A DNA stretch of 64,000 nt from the NCBI RefSeq assembly GCF_029667115.1, contig NZ_JARUIU010000009.1:54984-118983 (forward strand), read 5' to 3'. Below the pieces are notes generated by a model, which did not search any database, had not been told where the DNA came from, and saw only the letters and a program-made list of their open reading frames with translations. Each line of letters starts with the position of its first letter. The first letter of the stretch is position 1. Below are positions 33,596 to 43,640 of this stretch, piece by piece. Made by a program: the position numbers and the translations under genes. The DNA comes from Jeotgalibacillus sp. ET6 (lineage in GTDB: Bacteria; Bacillota; Bacilli; Bacillales; Jeotgalibacillaceae).

Positions 33596-34309
33596 ATGAC
33601 GTTTGAAACGGTTGAAGCATGGTTAACGGTTGAAAATCTTCGTGAAGTGATAGGTGAATACCGCTCGTTTGGACCGCTTTTAGGTTTGCTGCTGCCCATT
33701 ATAGAGGCATTCCTTCCGTTTTTGCCTTTAGTTGTTTTTGTGGTTGCAAATGCCAACGCATATGGTCTTCTCGGAGGTATTTTACTTTCATGGGCCGGAG
33801 CGAGTATCGGAGCTTTGCTTGTTTTTATTCTAATTAGAAGGTTTGGAGACAAGCGGTTTTTGGCCTTTTTACGAAATCAAAAACAAGTAAAAAAACTTAC
33901 TACATGGGTTGAACGGCACGGATTTGGTCCGCTTTTTCTACTATTGTGCTTTCCCTTTACTCCATCAGCCCTGGTTAATGTAGTAGCAGGGTTATCAAGA
34001 ATCAGCATTTTTCAGTATATGCTTGCTGTTGTCACAGGGAAACTAGTGATGATTTCCACTATTTCCTTCATAGGAGCAGACATTGTTTCATTAATCAGGC
34101 AGCCTGCAAAGACAGGAATTGTTTTGGCTGTTATTATAGTATTATGGCTGGTAGGAAAAAAAGTCGAAGCAAGAATAAATAAAAAAATGGAACGTGATAT
34201 AATTATTTATGAAAAGCAAGATGATGATGGGAAGTCTGTGAAGATTGAAAGGTTGGAGACTAAATGGACTCATGGAAGAAAGAAGGCTTCGAATGGATCA
34301 AAGCACTAG
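33596..34309 (+). CDS. yhjE: TVP38/TMEM64 family membrane protein YhjE
   Basis: This 237-aa protein belongs to the SNARE-associated/DedA-like VTT superfamily. It has about five membrane segments, with SWAGASIGALLVFILIRRFG and LLCFPFTPSALVNVVAGLSRIS matching the conserved core, and a long charged C-terminal tail. The ATG at 33596 is seven bases after GAGGAG. The in-frame TTG at 33581 is rejected because it begins at that ribosome site. The gene overlaps sipV by 46 bases, as yhjE precedes sipV in B. subtilis. The transport or lipid-scrambling role of the family is not settled. Confidence 0.9.
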   Translation: MTFETVEAWLTVENLREVIGEYRSFGPLLGLLLPIIEAFLPFLPLVVFVVANANAYGLLGGILLSWAGASIGALLVFILIRRFGDKRFLAFLRNQKQVKKLTTWVERHGFGPLFLLLCFPFTPSALVNVVAGLSRISIFQYMLAVVTGKLVMISTISFIGADIVSLIRQPAKTGIVLAVIIVLWLVGKKVEARINKKMERDIIIYEKQDDDGKSVKIERLETKWTHGRKKASNGSKH

Positions 34310-34821
34310 CGGTAGGAATTATTATTGTTTTAATCGTTAGAGTATTTCTGTTTTCAAATTACGTAGTTGAAGGCGTCTCAATGCAGCCGACCCTTGAAGA
34401 TGGAAATAAGCTTGTTGTGAATAAAATAGGCTATCAGCTGGGCGAGCTTGAACGTTTTGACGTAATTGTTTTTCATGCCAGCGAAGATGAAGATTATGTG
34501 AAACGGGTAATTGGTCTTCCAGGAGATGAAGTTTCATACGTTGACGACCAATTATATATTAATGGAGAAGCGTATGATGAACCTTATTTGGATGAGTTTC
34601 GTGAGCAGGGATCTGACGAAAGACTGACTGGGAATTTTACACTCGAAGAGCTTACAGATGAAACGGAAGTTCCGGAAGGTATGATCTTTGTCCTTGGTGA
34701 TAATCGCAAGGAAAGCCTCGATAGCCGGATTTTTGGCTTTGTGGAGCAGGACACAGTAGTTGGAAAAGTGAATTTACGCTATTGGCCTTTAAACGAGATG
34801 AATATGACATTTTATGAATAG
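34264..34821 (+). CDS. sipV: Type I signal peptidase SipV
   Basis: This 185-aa membrane serine protease cleaves signal peptides from exported proteins. One N-terminal helix (about residues 12-31) anchors it, and the catalytic Ser39 lies in VEGVSMQPT, with the general base Lys80 in YVKRVIGLPGD. The third box is GDNRKESLDSR. It is the short Gram-positive form. It starts 46 bases inside yhjE, so the two are translationally coupled. The assignment to SipV among several Sip proteins is based on synteny. Confidence 0.94.
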   Translation: MDSWKKEGFEWIKALAVGIIIVLIVRVFLFSNYVVEGVSMQPTLEDGNKLVVNKIGYQLGELERFDVIVFHASEDEDYVKRVIGLPGDEVSYVDDQLYINGEAYDEPYLDEFREQGSDERLTGNFTLEELTDETEVPEGMIFVLGDNRKESLDSRIFGFVEQDTVVGKVNLRYWPLNEMNMTFYE

Positions 34822-34880
34822 AGACTGGTCTGAGACTGGTCTTTTTTATTTTGATTCTTCTTTGCTTGTCGCCCCTAAAC

Positions 34881-35024
34881 GCCCGCTTCCACATTTAATG
34901 GTATCTAGCTCCAGCGGGCAGCTCCTCGGATCGTAAGCCGCTCCACCATGCAGGCAAAAAGCGCCTATTCGTGCAGGTCGTCTTATGCTTGTCGGAGCTG
35001 GACGAGCGCCTTCCGCATTTAATT
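34881..35024. repeat. Structured intergenic element bounded by near-direct repeats
   Basis: A ~145-bp GC-rich insertion with no ORF or ribosome site lies between sipV and the acetyltransferase gene. GCTTCCACATTTAAT starts it and CCTTCCGCATTTAAT ends it. Inside, AGCTCCAGCG near the left pairs with CGGAGCT near the right. From memory it resembles a hairpin-forming intergenic repeat common in Bacillaceae genomes. Only one copy is present in this window. Confidence 0.55.
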
Positions 35025-35080
35025 TAATTGGAGGTTTTGTTGGTTTTTGTCTAGAATAGTTTGGTAAGGGGGGATTTGGG

Positions 35081-35626
35081 ATGTTGCTGACGAATGAAAA
35101 TATTTGGCTGGGTCCTGTTTATGAGGAAGAGTTTGAGAAGATGTCGAGTTGGTATTTGCATGAGTCATTGGTTAGAAGATTGGATGCCAAGCCATATCGT
35201 TTTCAAACCGTTCAGGAGCTGAAGGATTGGTGGGACGGGAAAGATGCCTATTCTCAGCGTTTTGGCATAAGGCTTAAACAGGGAAACGAGCTGATTGGAT
35301 TTGTAGAACTGGATGGGATTCTGTGGAACCATCGTAATGCGTGGGTCTCGATCGCTATTGGAGAAAAAGCTCATTGGGGCAAAGGATACGGAAGAGAAGC
35401 AATGGAGTCGTGCATGCGCTATGCTTTTTTGGAACTGAATTTGAACAGACTTCAGCTGACTGTTTTCTCTTATAACGAACCAGCTGTCCGTTTATATGCG
35501 GCACTCGGTTTTACCCGAGAAGGTGTATACAGGGAGTTTATTGAAAGAAACGGCAAAAAGCACGATATGATTTTATTCGGGTTGCTTAAATCAGAATGGA
35601 AAGATCCTTTTGAAGGTTCCATATAA
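35081..35626 (+). CDS. GNAT-family N-acetyltransferase
   Basis: This 181-aa RimJ/RimL-like acetyltransferase transfers an acetyl group from acetyl-CoA to an amine. The CoA-binding motif A is visible as AIGEKAHWGKGYGREAMESC (about residues 92-111), followed by NLNRLQLTVFSYNEPAVRLYAALGF, the usual motif B. The acceptor is unknown. AAGGGGGG precedes the ATG. It is a single gene between two non-coding stretches. Confidence 0.9.
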   Translation: MLLTNENIWLGPVYEEEFEKMSSWYLHESLVRRLDAKPYRFQTVQELKDWWDGKDAYSQRFGIRLKQGNELIGFVELDGILWNHRNAWVSIAIGEKAHWGKGYGREAMESCMRYAFLELNLNRLQLTVFSYNEPAVRLYAALGFTREGVYREFIERNGKKHDMILFGLLKSEWKDPFEGSI

Positions 35627-35692
35627 GTATTAATAAATAGAACGTATGTTTCGTTACTGGTATAATAAGAAAAAACGGCGGGAGGGGCATAA

Positions 35693-38600
35693 GTGACTGT
35701 TACGATCAAAGTGGGCCGCTCTGGCTCTGGTAAAACATCTGCTATGATGCAGGATATTCAGCAAAAATTAAAGAAGGAACCTGACGGGCATCCTCTCGTT
35801 TTACTGGTTCCTGAACAAATGACATTTCAATCTGAATACCGTCTTGCTTCTGAAGCGGCAGGGATGGTGCGCGCTCAGGTTTTCAGCTTTACCAGGCTGG
35901 CCTGGCGGATTCTTCATGAAACAGGCGGGGCTGCAAGGCAGTATGTCAATCAAATCGGGATCAATATGCTGATTCGAAAAATTATCATTGAACAAAAAGA
36001 TGAATTAAATCTGTTTAGCCGGGCTGCTTCAAAGCACGGTTTTATTCAGCATGTTGAATCGTTGATTACGGAATTCAGAAGGTATTGTATACAGCCGGAG
36101 GATTTACTTCAACAGGCAGCTGACCTGAGTGCTGAGAATGCACCTAAATCTCTCGTAGATAAGCTTCAGGATCTTGAAAAAATTTATCGTAATTTTGATG
36201 ATCAGCTGCTTGGAAAGTACATTGATGCAGAGGATTATTTTCGATTGCTTGCGGAAAACATAGCACGTTCTTCCTGGATTAGCGAGGCGGAAATTTATAT
36301 AGATGGATTTCACAGTTTTACCCCCCAGGAACTTTTAGTGCTCGGTGAACTTATAGAAAATGGAAAAAATGTGACTGTTTCATTAACAATGGATGAGCCT
36401 CAAACGAATACAGCACTATTCCGTCAAACAAATGAAACGTTTCTTCAATTAAAAGAACTGTCAGCAAAAAAGAAGATTCCCGTGAACGTGGAGCATGAAA
36501 AGAAAAAAAACCGTTATGAATCACCGGATCTCGCATTCTTAGAAGCAAATTTTCAAGAAAGAGGATCAGCTGTAAAGGCCGGTACAGATGTCGTCATTAC
36601 TGAGGCGGCCAACCGCCGCGCAGAAGTGGAAAGCATTGCCCGGGAAATAAGACTGAAAGCCCGGGAAGAAGGCATGCGTTATAAAGATATTGCCGTATTA
36701 ATTCGCAACGGCCACGCTTATCATGAATTAATTGAGCCCATTTTTCACGATTATGATATCCCGTTTTTTATTGACGAAAAAAGAACGATGCTTAATCATC
36801 CTCTTGTAGAATTTATTCGTTCCACCCTGGAAATCGTGGTCAAAAACTGGCGGTATGAATCTGTTTTTCGTGCAGTGAAAACAGAGCTCTTTTTTCCTGA
36901 TTTAACTAGAGGGTTTAAAGTCCGGCAGCAGATGGACCGTTTGGAGAATTATGTTCTCGCGCATGGAATCCACGGGGACAGGTGGACCAAAAAGGATAAA
37001 TTTCATTACCGCCGATTCAGAGGTCTTGACTTCGTTGATACTGCTCAGACAAAAGATGAAGAGAATATAGAGATTGAGATAAACGAAGCCAGAAATTTAA
37101 TTATAGAACCGATGCAAAGATTACAAAAAAAGCTTGAAAGAAGCAAAACTGCAAGAAATAAGTGCCAGTCTGTTTATCAGTTCTTAGAGGAATTGCAAAT
37201 TCCTGAAAAGCTCGAACAGCTGTCTTTATTGTCAGAAGAACGAGGAGACATACTTAGAGCAAGGGAGCATGACCAGGCATGGAACGCAATTATGGATTTA
37301 CTGGATCAGATGGTGGAAATGCTTGGGGAGGAAACAATGGACACTGCGAATTTTGTCGATTTGCTTGATGCGGGTCTGGAATCAATGAATTTCTCGCTAG
37401 TCCCTCCTTCGATAGATCATGTGATTGTTGCGGATTTGGAAAACTCCAGACTGCCGGATATTAAAATTACGTTTGTTGCGGGTGTCAATGACGGAGTTAT
37501 GCCCTCCCGTATTCAAGATGAAGGAATCCTGGCGGAAGATGACCGGGATTGGCTCGAGCGCTCAGGTATGAGAGTTGCACCAAGTGCCAGGACCAGATTG
37601 CAGGATGAAGAATTTATTGCTTACAGGGCGTTTACTGCTTCTTCCCAGGGCCTTTATATATCTTATCCGATCGCAGATGAAGAAGGAAAGGCTCTTCTTG
37701 CTTCCCCATATATTAACAGGGTGAAGGAGATGCTGCCGGATACAACTATAAAAATGGCGGTCAATGATCCGGTGGAATTGCCGGGTGATAAACAGCTTGA
37801 CTATATCTCTCATCCCGGAGCTGCAGTTTCCTTCATGACCACGCAGCTTCAGCAGCTAAAACGTGATTATCCTATAGCGGGTGTATGGTGGGACGTTTAT
37901 AACTTTTATGTTCAGGATGATGTATGGAAACAGACAAGCAGAAAAATTTTGTCGAGTCTATATTACAGCAATAATACACAAACATTGAATTCTTCAACAA
38001 CTAAAGAGCTCTATGGTTCTTCTATTCTTGCAAGTGTTTCAAGGATGGAGAAATTCAACAGCTGTGCTTTTTCTCATTTTGCCAGTCACGGGCTAAAGCT
38101 GAAGGAACGAAGTGTCTACCGTCTGGAAGCGCCCAATATTGGTGAGCTTTTTCACGCAGCTCTTAAATGGATTTCCGAGCAATTAATCATTCGAAAAATA
38201 GATTGGAAAAAGGTTACAAAGGAATTGTGTTTTCAACTGGCAGAGGAGTCTGTTCGTCACCTTGCTCCAAAGCTTCAGCATGAAGTTCTGTTAAGTTCAA
38301 GCCGCTACCAGTATATTGCAAAGAAGCTTGAGGGGGTCATTGGACAGGCCTCTTATATTATAAGCGAGCATGCGAGGTCAAGCGGATTTGTACCAATAGG
38401 CGTTGAAGTAGGATTTGGGCCCAGACAGGAGCTGCCTCCGCTGAAATTCACATTGAGCAATGGCGCTGTGATGGAGCTGCAGGGACGGATTGACAGGCTG
38501 GATACAGCAAGTATAGATGAAAAAGTATATTTGCGTGTAATTGACTACAAGTCGAGTGCGAGGGACTTGGATTTTACAGAAATCTATTATGGGCTTTCTC

Positions 38601-39172
38601 TTCAGATGCTGACCTATCTTGATATCGCTTTGTCTAATTCAAAGCAGCTGGTTAAAGCGGAGGCAGATCCAGCAGGAATTTTGTATTTCCACCTTCATAA
38701 CCCACTGATAAAAAGCAAAAAACGCCTTACAATGGATGAAATTGAAGAAGAACTGCTTAAGCAATACAAAATGAAGGGCCTCGTTTTGGGTGATGAAGAA
38801 GCAGTCAGGCTGATGGATCAGACTCTTGAACAGGGGCAGTCATCCGTGATTTCAGCAGGATTTAAAAAAGACGGCTCACTGCGATCGGATTCAAAGACGG
38901 CCAGCAGAGAACATTTTGGTGCAATGAGAACGCACACGCGGACCCTTTTTCAATCGTCTGGAGATCGGATTATGGATGGAGATGTAAAAATCGATCCCTA
39001 TGAATTTAAAAAAAGGACGCCGTGCCAATTTTGTTCGTATCGTTCTGTCTGTCAATTTGATGAAGCGCTGGAGGGTAATGAGTACAGACAGCTGAAGCCC
39101 AAAAAGCCCGAAGATTTATTATTGAGTATGAGAGAGGAGGAGTGGAAGCTTGATACCGGTAAAACCGACTGA
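35693..39172 (+). CDS. addB: ATP-dependent helicase-nuclease subunit AddB
   Basis: AddB is the subunit of the AddAB double-strand-break repair enzyme that recognises Chi and carries one nuclease site. The 1159-aa protein has a P-loop at the N-terminus (GRSGSGKTSAM), an inactivated helicase region, and a C-terminal nuclease with VIDYKSSARD. The 4Fe-4S cluster cysteines appear as NSCAF and, near the end, CQFCSYRSVC. It starts with GTG after GGGAGGGG. It overlaps addA by 23 bases. Length is close to the B. subtilis protein. Confidence 0.96.
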   Translation: MTVTIKVGRSGSGKTSAMMQDIQQKLKKEPDGHPLVLLVPEQMTFQSEYRLASEAAGMVRAQVFSFTRLAWRILHETGGAARQYVNQIGINMLIRKIIIEQKDELNLFSRAASKHGFIQHVESLITEFRRYCIQPEDLLQQAADLSAENAPKSLVDKLQDLEKIYRNFDDQLLGKYIDAEDYFRLLAENIARSSWISEAEIYIDGFHSFTPQELLVLGELIENGKNVTVSLTMDEPQTNTALFRQTNETFLQLKELSAKKKIPVNVEHEKKKNRYESPDLAFLEANFQERGSAVKAGTDVVITEAANRRAEVESIAREIRLKAREEGMRYKDIAVLIRNGHAYHELIEPIFHDYDIPFFIDEKRTMLNHPLVEFIRSTLEIVVKNWRYESVFRAVKTELFFPDLTRGFKVRQQMDRLENYVLAHGIHGDRWTKKDKFHYRRFRGLDFVDTAQTKDEENIEIEINEARNLIIEPMQRLQKKLERSKTARNKCQSVYQFLEELQIPEKLEQLSLLSEERGDILRAREHDQAWNAIMDLLDQMVEMLGEETMDTANFVDLLDAGLESMNFSLVPPSIDHVIVADLENSRLPDIKITFVAGVNDGVMPSRIQDEGILAEDDRDWLERSGMRVAPSARTRLQDEEFIAYRAFTASSQGLYISYPIADEEGKALLASPYINRVKEMLPDTTIKMAVNDPVELPGDKQLDYISHPGAAVSFMTTQLQQLKRDYPIAGVWWDVYNFYVQDDVWKQTSRKILSSLYYSNNTQTLNSSTTKELYGSSILASVSRMEKFNSCAFSHFASHGLKLKERSVYRLEAPNIGELFHAALKWISEQLIIRKIDWKKVTKELCFQLAEESVRHLAPKLQHEVLLSSSRYQYIAKKLEGVIGQASYIISEHARSSGFVPIGVEVGFGPRQELPPLKFTLSNGAVMELQGRIDRLDTASIDEKVYLRVIDYKSSARDLDFTEIYYGLSLQMLTYLDIALSNSKQLVKAEADPAGILYFHLHNPLIKSKKRLTMDEIEEELLKQYKMKGLVLGDEEAVRLMDQTLEQGQSSVISAGFKKDGSLRSDSKTASREHFGAMRTHTRTLFQSSGDRIMDGDVKIDPYEFKKRTPCQFCSYRSVCQFDEALEGNEYRQLKPKKPEDLLLSMREEEWKLDTGKTD

Positions 39173-42100
39173 AGCAATATGGACAGATGACCAATGGCAG
39201 GCAATTTGGGCCAAAGACCAGGATATTCTGGTGGCAGCTGCGGCTGGATCCGGAAAGACGGCCGTTTTAGTTGAACGGATCATTCAAAAGGTACTGACGG
39301 ACGACAACCCAATTAATATTGATCAATTGCTTGTTGTGACATTTACGAATGCCTCTGCAGCGGAAATGAAACACAGAGTAAGTCAGACACTGGAGAGAGC
39401 GTTAAAAGAATTTCCGGATTCCTATCACTTAAGACAGCAAATGAGCTTAATTAACAAAGCCTCCATTTCGACTCTGCATTCCTTTTGTCTGGACGTGATT
39501 CGAACCTATTACTATTTAATCGACATAGACCCCGGCTTCCGTATTGCTGATCAAACTGAAGCCGAGCTGCTTAAAGATGAGGTATTGGAGGAATTGCTTG
39601 AGAAAAAGTACCTGGAAAGTTCTCATGCATTCATTGGTTTGGCAGAGTCGGTAACAAACGACCGGAGTGATGATGCGCTGCATCAATTAGTCCGAAAGCT
39701 TCATACTTTTTCCCGTTCACATGCGAATCCGGATGAGTGGCTCAAACAGATTATTGACCTTCACAACGTACCGGAGGACTACCACATTAATGAGCATCCT
39801 TTGGTCGACTATCTTCTATTTCATATCCATTTGGAAATCGAAGGAGCCATTCAACTGAGCAAACGTTCACTGGAGGCAAGCATGCAGCCTGGTGGACCTT
39901 ATCCTCGCGGTGAAAATTTTCAGGATGATGTGACACAACTGGAAAACTTAAAAAATGCTGCCACGTGGACGGAAATGGATGAGCAGATCAAGCTGATTTC
40001 TTTCAGCAGACTAAAAAGCTGCAAAGGACCAGAGTTTGATGAAGAACGATTAGAGGAAACGAAAAAATGGCGTGACCAGGTAAAAAAAATGATGGATTCA
40101 ATACGTGACACCTTTTTTATCAGAAGTCCCCAAAGCTACCTGGAGGATATGAGAAGGATGACCGGGGAATTAAAGGAATTAGTCGAACTGGTCAAGGAAT
40201 TTAATCAGCGTTTTTCAGAGGAGAAAGAAGAAAGAGGATTAGTTGATTTTGCGGATCTTGAGCATTATTGTCTGGCGATTTTATCGGACCCTGCTTCAGT
40301 GCCGGGACAGCCGGTTCAACCGTCAGAGGCAGCACGTCATTATCAGCAGAAATTTAAAGAGGTACTCGTTGATGAATATCAGGATACCAATATGGTTCAG
40401 GAAACAATTCTTCAGCTCGTTAAAACCGGATCTGAAAAAAATGGCAATCTGTTTATGGTAGGGGATGTGAAGCAGTCGATTTACCGCTTCCGGCTTGCGG
40501 AGCCAAATTTGTTTCTTCGAAAGTATTCCGCTTTTTCAGGTGAAGAAACAGGGTTGAAAATTGATTTATCCCAAAACTTCAGAAGCCGTCCCCAAGTATT
40601 GGATGCGGTGAATTTCCTGTTTAGACAAGTGATGGGACAGCAAGTTGGAGAGATTGATTATAATAAAGAAGCGGAGCTTGTAAAAGGAGCTTCTTACCCG
40701 GAAGACCAGACAATATCCGTCCAGCTTACATTAATTGACCAGGCCGCTCCCGAAAATGAAAGGGAGGTGCCTGAAGATGCCATGGATGAAAAAGAGCTGG
40801 ATAAGTCCAGACTTGAGGCAAGACACATGATCAAAGAGATTCGCAGAATGATTGAAGAAGGACAGCAGGTGTATGATGCTAAATTGAACCGTTATCGTCC
40901 AATGCAGTTTCGTGATATTGTCATTTTATCAAGGTCCATGACGTGGACACCTGATATTATGGATGAGTTTCGTCATGCCGGCATTCCTTTGTATGCAAAT
41001 ATTTCTAACGGTTATTTTGAAGCGACAGAAGTAGCGATTATGGTGTCTCTTCTTAAAGTAATTGATAATCCCCATCAGGATATTCCGTTAGCTTCTGTGT
41101 TACGGTCTCCGATTGTCAGATGCTCTGAAGAACAACTGGGGAATATCAGAACAGCTGCTTCCTCAGGGACTTACTGGGATGCAGTTCAGGCATTCACACT
41201 CACTGGCGGCAAGCTGGAAGATGAAGAACTGAATGACAAGCTGGAACGGTTTATGCATCAGCTTTCAAAATGGAGGTCCATGGCCAGAAACGGAGCGATG
41301 TCAGAACTTGTTTGGGAGCTGTACCGGGATACGCAATTCTATGATTTCGTAGGTGGTACACCAGGAGGGAAACAGCGTCAGGCGAATCTACGCGCTTTAT
41401 ACGACCGGGCAAGACAATATGAATCAACCTCATTCCGCGGCCTTTTTCGATTTCTTCGCTTTGTTGAGAGAATGAGAGAGCGTGGAGATGATCTGGGTGC
41501 TGCACGCGCTTTAAGTGAGCAGGAGGACGTTGTACGCCTTATGACCATTCACTCGAGCAAAGGACTGGAGTTTCCGATTGTCTTTCTTTCCGGTATGGCT
41601 CGTCCGTTTAATGAGATGGATCTTCGCGGCAAGTTCTTTTTGGATAAAGAGCTTGGACTGGCGCTGCCATATGTTCAGCCTGAGAAAAGAATCAGCTATG
41701 AAACGCTTCCTCAGCTTGCATTTAAAGAGAAGAAAAAGCTTGAAAATTTAGCGGAAGAAATGAGAGTATTGTATGTTGCGATGACGAGAGCCAAAGAAAA
41801 AATGTATATGTCCGCTACGTTGTCAGATGTCTCAAAGTCAATGAAAAATTGGCAGGCTTCAGGAGATCACAAAAATTGGCTCTTGCCCGAATATACAAGA
41901 AAAGCTGCAAAATCCTACATGGATTGGATTGGACCCGCTCTTATCCGCCATCCTCATGCAGAAAAAATCCAGCTGAAAAAGCCTGAATGTCTTCTGCAGG
42001 ATCCGTCAAACTGGTCCATTGATATCGTAGAAGCATCAGGTATTCACAAAACGGAGCAGTCAATCACAAAGGACGCAGTTTATCTTAAATATGTCCAGGA

Positions 42101-42869
42101 TCATCAGCCTGTTCCGGTTAAAACAAACCTTTCAGAAGAAATTAAAGAGAGGCTAAATTGGAAGTATCCTTTTGAACAAGCGACTAAACGGCGTTCAAAG
42201 CAATCTGTATCGGAAATTAAGCGAATGAATGAAGTGCAGGATGAACGAAGCGCGTTTGATTTCACCGGAGCACCTTCCAAAAAATTATTTAATCGTCCGA
42301 AGTTTATGCAGGAAATGAAAATAACACCTGCTGAAAAAGGGACCATTATGCATATGGTCATGCAGCATGTTCCGTTAGATAAAAAACCTGCACGATCTTC
42401 AATTGAAGAACTTTTAAATGAACTCGTTCGGCGTGAACTGTTAACGGCGGATCAGAGACAAGTTGTAGATATTGACCAGATTCTTTCTTTTTTTGAATCC
42501 TCCATCGGCATACGACTGTTAAACGCTCATACTGTCAGGCGGGAAATGCCATTTACATTTGTAGCGAGCGCAGCTGAATTAGGTCTCCCGTCTCCTCAAA
42601 CCGATCAGCAGGACAATGTACTGATTCAGGGAGTCGTAGACTGCCTGTTTAAGGATGAGAAAGGGATGGTCCTGCTTGATTATAAAACAGACCGCATAAC
42701 CGACCGCTTTGAAAATGGTTTTGAACAGGCAAGAGGGGTCATGCAGCGAAGATACAGTACACAGCTTTCCTTATACAAACTAGCACTCGAGCAAACATTG
42801 AATGAGAATATAGATGAAACCATCTTATATTTCTTTGACGGTGGATCTATTTTACCTATGAATCAATAA
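39150..42869 (+). CDS. addA: ATP-dependent helicase-nuclease subunit AddA
   Basis: AddA is the 3'-5' UvrD-like helicase and second nuclease of AddAB. The 1239-aa protein shows Walker A (AAAGSGKTAVLVER), motif II (VLVDEYQDTN), motif IV/V elements including LMTIHSSKGLEFPIVF, motif VI (VLYVAMTRAKEKMY), and the nuclease box VLLDYKTDRIT near the C-terminus. It starts with TTG 39150, behind GAGGAGG inside addB. In B. subtilis sbcD and sbcC follow. Here a terminator and the convergent gerP operon follow. Confidence 0.96.
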   Translation: MIPVKPTEAIWTDDQWQAIWAKDQDILVAAAAGSGKTAVLVERIIQKVLTDDNPINIDQLLVVTFTNASAAEMKHRVSQTLERALKEFPDSYHLRQQMSLINKASISTLHSFCLDVIRTYYYLIDIDPGFRIADQTEAELLKDEVLEELLEKKYLESSHAFIGLAESVTNDRSDDALHQLVRKLHTFSRSHANPDEWLKQIIDLHNVPEDYHINEHPLVDYLLFHIHLEIEGAIQLSKRSLEASMQPGGPYPRGENFQDDVTQLENLKNAATWTEMDEQIKLISFSRLKSCKGPEFDEERLEETKKWRDQVKKMMDSIRDTFFIRSPQSYLEDMRRMTGELKELVELVKEFNQRFSEEKEERGLVDFADLEHYCLAILSDPASVPGQPVQPSEAARHYQQKFKEVLVDEYQDTNMVQETILQLVKTGSEKNGNLFMVGDVKQSIYRFRLAEPNLFLRKYSAFSGEETGLKIDLSQNFRSRPQVLDAVNFLFRQVMGQQVGEIDYNKEAELVKGASYPEDQTISVQLTLIDQAAPENEREVPEDAMDEKELDKSRLEARHMIKEIRRMIEEGQQVYDAKLNRYRPMQFRDIVILSRSMTWTPDIMDEFRHAGIPLYANISNGYFEATEVAIMVSLLKVIDNPHQDIPLASVLRSPIVRCSEEQLGNIRTAASSGTYWDAVQAFTLTGGKLEDEELNDKLERFMHQLSKWRSMARNGAMSELVWELYRDTQFYDFVGGTPGGKQRQANLRALYDRARQYESTSFRGLFRFLRFVERMRERGDDLGAARALSEQEDVVRLMTIHSSKGLEFPIVFLSGMARPFNEMDLRGKFFLDKELGLALPYVQPEKRISYETLPQLAFKEKKKLENLAEEMRVLYVAMTRAKEKMYMSATLSDVSKSMKNWQASGDHKNWLLPEYTRKAAKSYMDWIGPALIRHPHAEKIQLKKPECLLQDPSNWSIDIVEASGIHKTEQSITKDAVYLKYVQDHQPVPVKTNLSEEIKERLNWKYPFEQATKRRSKQSVSEIKRMNEVQDERSAFDFTGAPSKKLFNRPKFMQEMKITPAEKGTIMHMVMQHVPLDKKPARSSIEELLNELVRRELLTADQRQVVDIDQILSFFESSIGIRLLNAHTVRREMPFTFVASAAELGLPSPQTDQQDNVLIQGVVDCLFKDEKGMVLLDYKTDRITDRFENGFEQARGVMQRRYSTQLSLYKLALEQTLNENIDETILYFFDGGSILPMNQ

Positions 42870-42923
42870 AAATATCGTGTATGTAATGTCAGTTGAGGCA
42901 AATGAAAAAACGCATGTAAAAAG

Positions 42924-42967
42924 CTGCAGAGTGTCTGTTCATAACGGACATCCTGCAGTTCTTTTTG
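42924..42967 (+). terminator. Terminator of addBA
   Basis: A stem CTGCAG-ag-TGTCtGTT / AACgGACA-tc-CTGCAG is followed by TTCTTTTTGATTTT. It lies 55 bases after the addA stop. Confidence 0.8.
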
Positions 42968-43047
42968 ATTTTACTAATAAACGGAAAATAGATTAAGAAC
43001 AAATTGAAAAATGCCTGGAGTCCGATCAGGGACCGCCAAGCGGTTTT

Positions 43048-43266
43048 TTAGGTATTTCCGACAATCGGCTGATCAACACCGGTTGTATTATATGTTTGAT
43101 TTAAACTGAACCCATTATTATAAATGTGAAAAGGACCGGTGCTGTATGAACCTGATCCGGCAGTGTTTTTCGAAGCGCTTTTAGGTGAGATGAAGGCGGT
43201 ATCTCCAAATTGTACTGTGCCGCCTCCGATATTTAAAATTTGAATGGGACCTGTAATACAAGGCAA
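43048..43266 (-). CDS. gerPF: Spore germination protein GerPF
   Basis: This is the last gene of the gerP operon. The 72-aa product starts MPCITGPIQILNIGGGTVQFGD, continues with ISPKSASKNTAGSGSYSTG and ends DQPIVGN. These are the conserved start, middle and end of GerPA/GerPF proteins. GerP proteins are made in the mother cell late in sporulation and let small germinants pass the coat. The operon position (sixth) gives GerPF rather than GerPA. Confidence 0.93.
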   Translation of the reverse strand: MPCITGPIQILNIGGGTVQFGDTAFISPKSASKNTAGSGSYSTGPFHIYNNGFSLNQTYNTTGVDQPIVGNT

Positions 43267-43272
43267 ACTGGA

Positions 43273-43638
43273 TCACTCCTTTTGATTCGAGGACTCGGAT
43301 AACTGTCTGATGTGCTTAACGCGAGACACCATTCGAATATGTTTTGAATCTCCTATATGCAGGACAGAGGAGTTGGAAATTCCCCGTAAAGTAAAAAGAT
43401 CAACCGTATTAATGCTTGACTGTTTTAAGCAATGAAAAGGAATGGGAAGGGGAGCGGCTGCAGGCCTGTTGAAAATGGCAAACATCGAAAAAGGAGCCTC
43501 ATCCCCGTAAAACTGTTCTTCCTGTCTTTGCACAGCAATAACCTGAGCTTTACTGTCAATGCTGCAGGAATCCCCAATTTGTAAAATTGAATTTGAGGAG
43601 GCAGTCGTAATATCAAGTTTATTAATTTGTGAGGACAT
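43273..43638 (-). CDS. gerPE: Spore germination protein GerPE
   Basis: This 121-aa protein has two copies of the GerP core: ITTASSNSILQIGDSCSID near the start and LRGISNSSVLHIGDSKHI near residue 95. The region between is specific to GerPE. GAGGGAT lies before the ATG, which is two bases after the gerPD stop. Length is close to the B. subtilis protein. Confidence 0.92.
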   Translation of the reverse strand: MSSQINKLDITTASSNSILQIGDSCSIDSKAQVIAVQRQEEQFYGDEAPFSMFAIFNRPAAAPLPIPFHCLKQSSINTVDLFTLRGISNSSVLHIGDSKHIRMVSRVKHIRQLSESSNQKE

Positions 43639-43640
43639 GG

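Noticed and set aside
34820..34850. Terminator after sipV from the repeated GAGACTGGTCT
   Set aside because: The two copies are direct repeats, not an inverted repeat, and form only a four-base stem before the T-run. The element is too weak to call.
39920..40111. Antisense ORFs within addA and addB
   Set aside because: They are long-gene shadows without ribosome sites, and their composition is that of reverse-read coding DNA.
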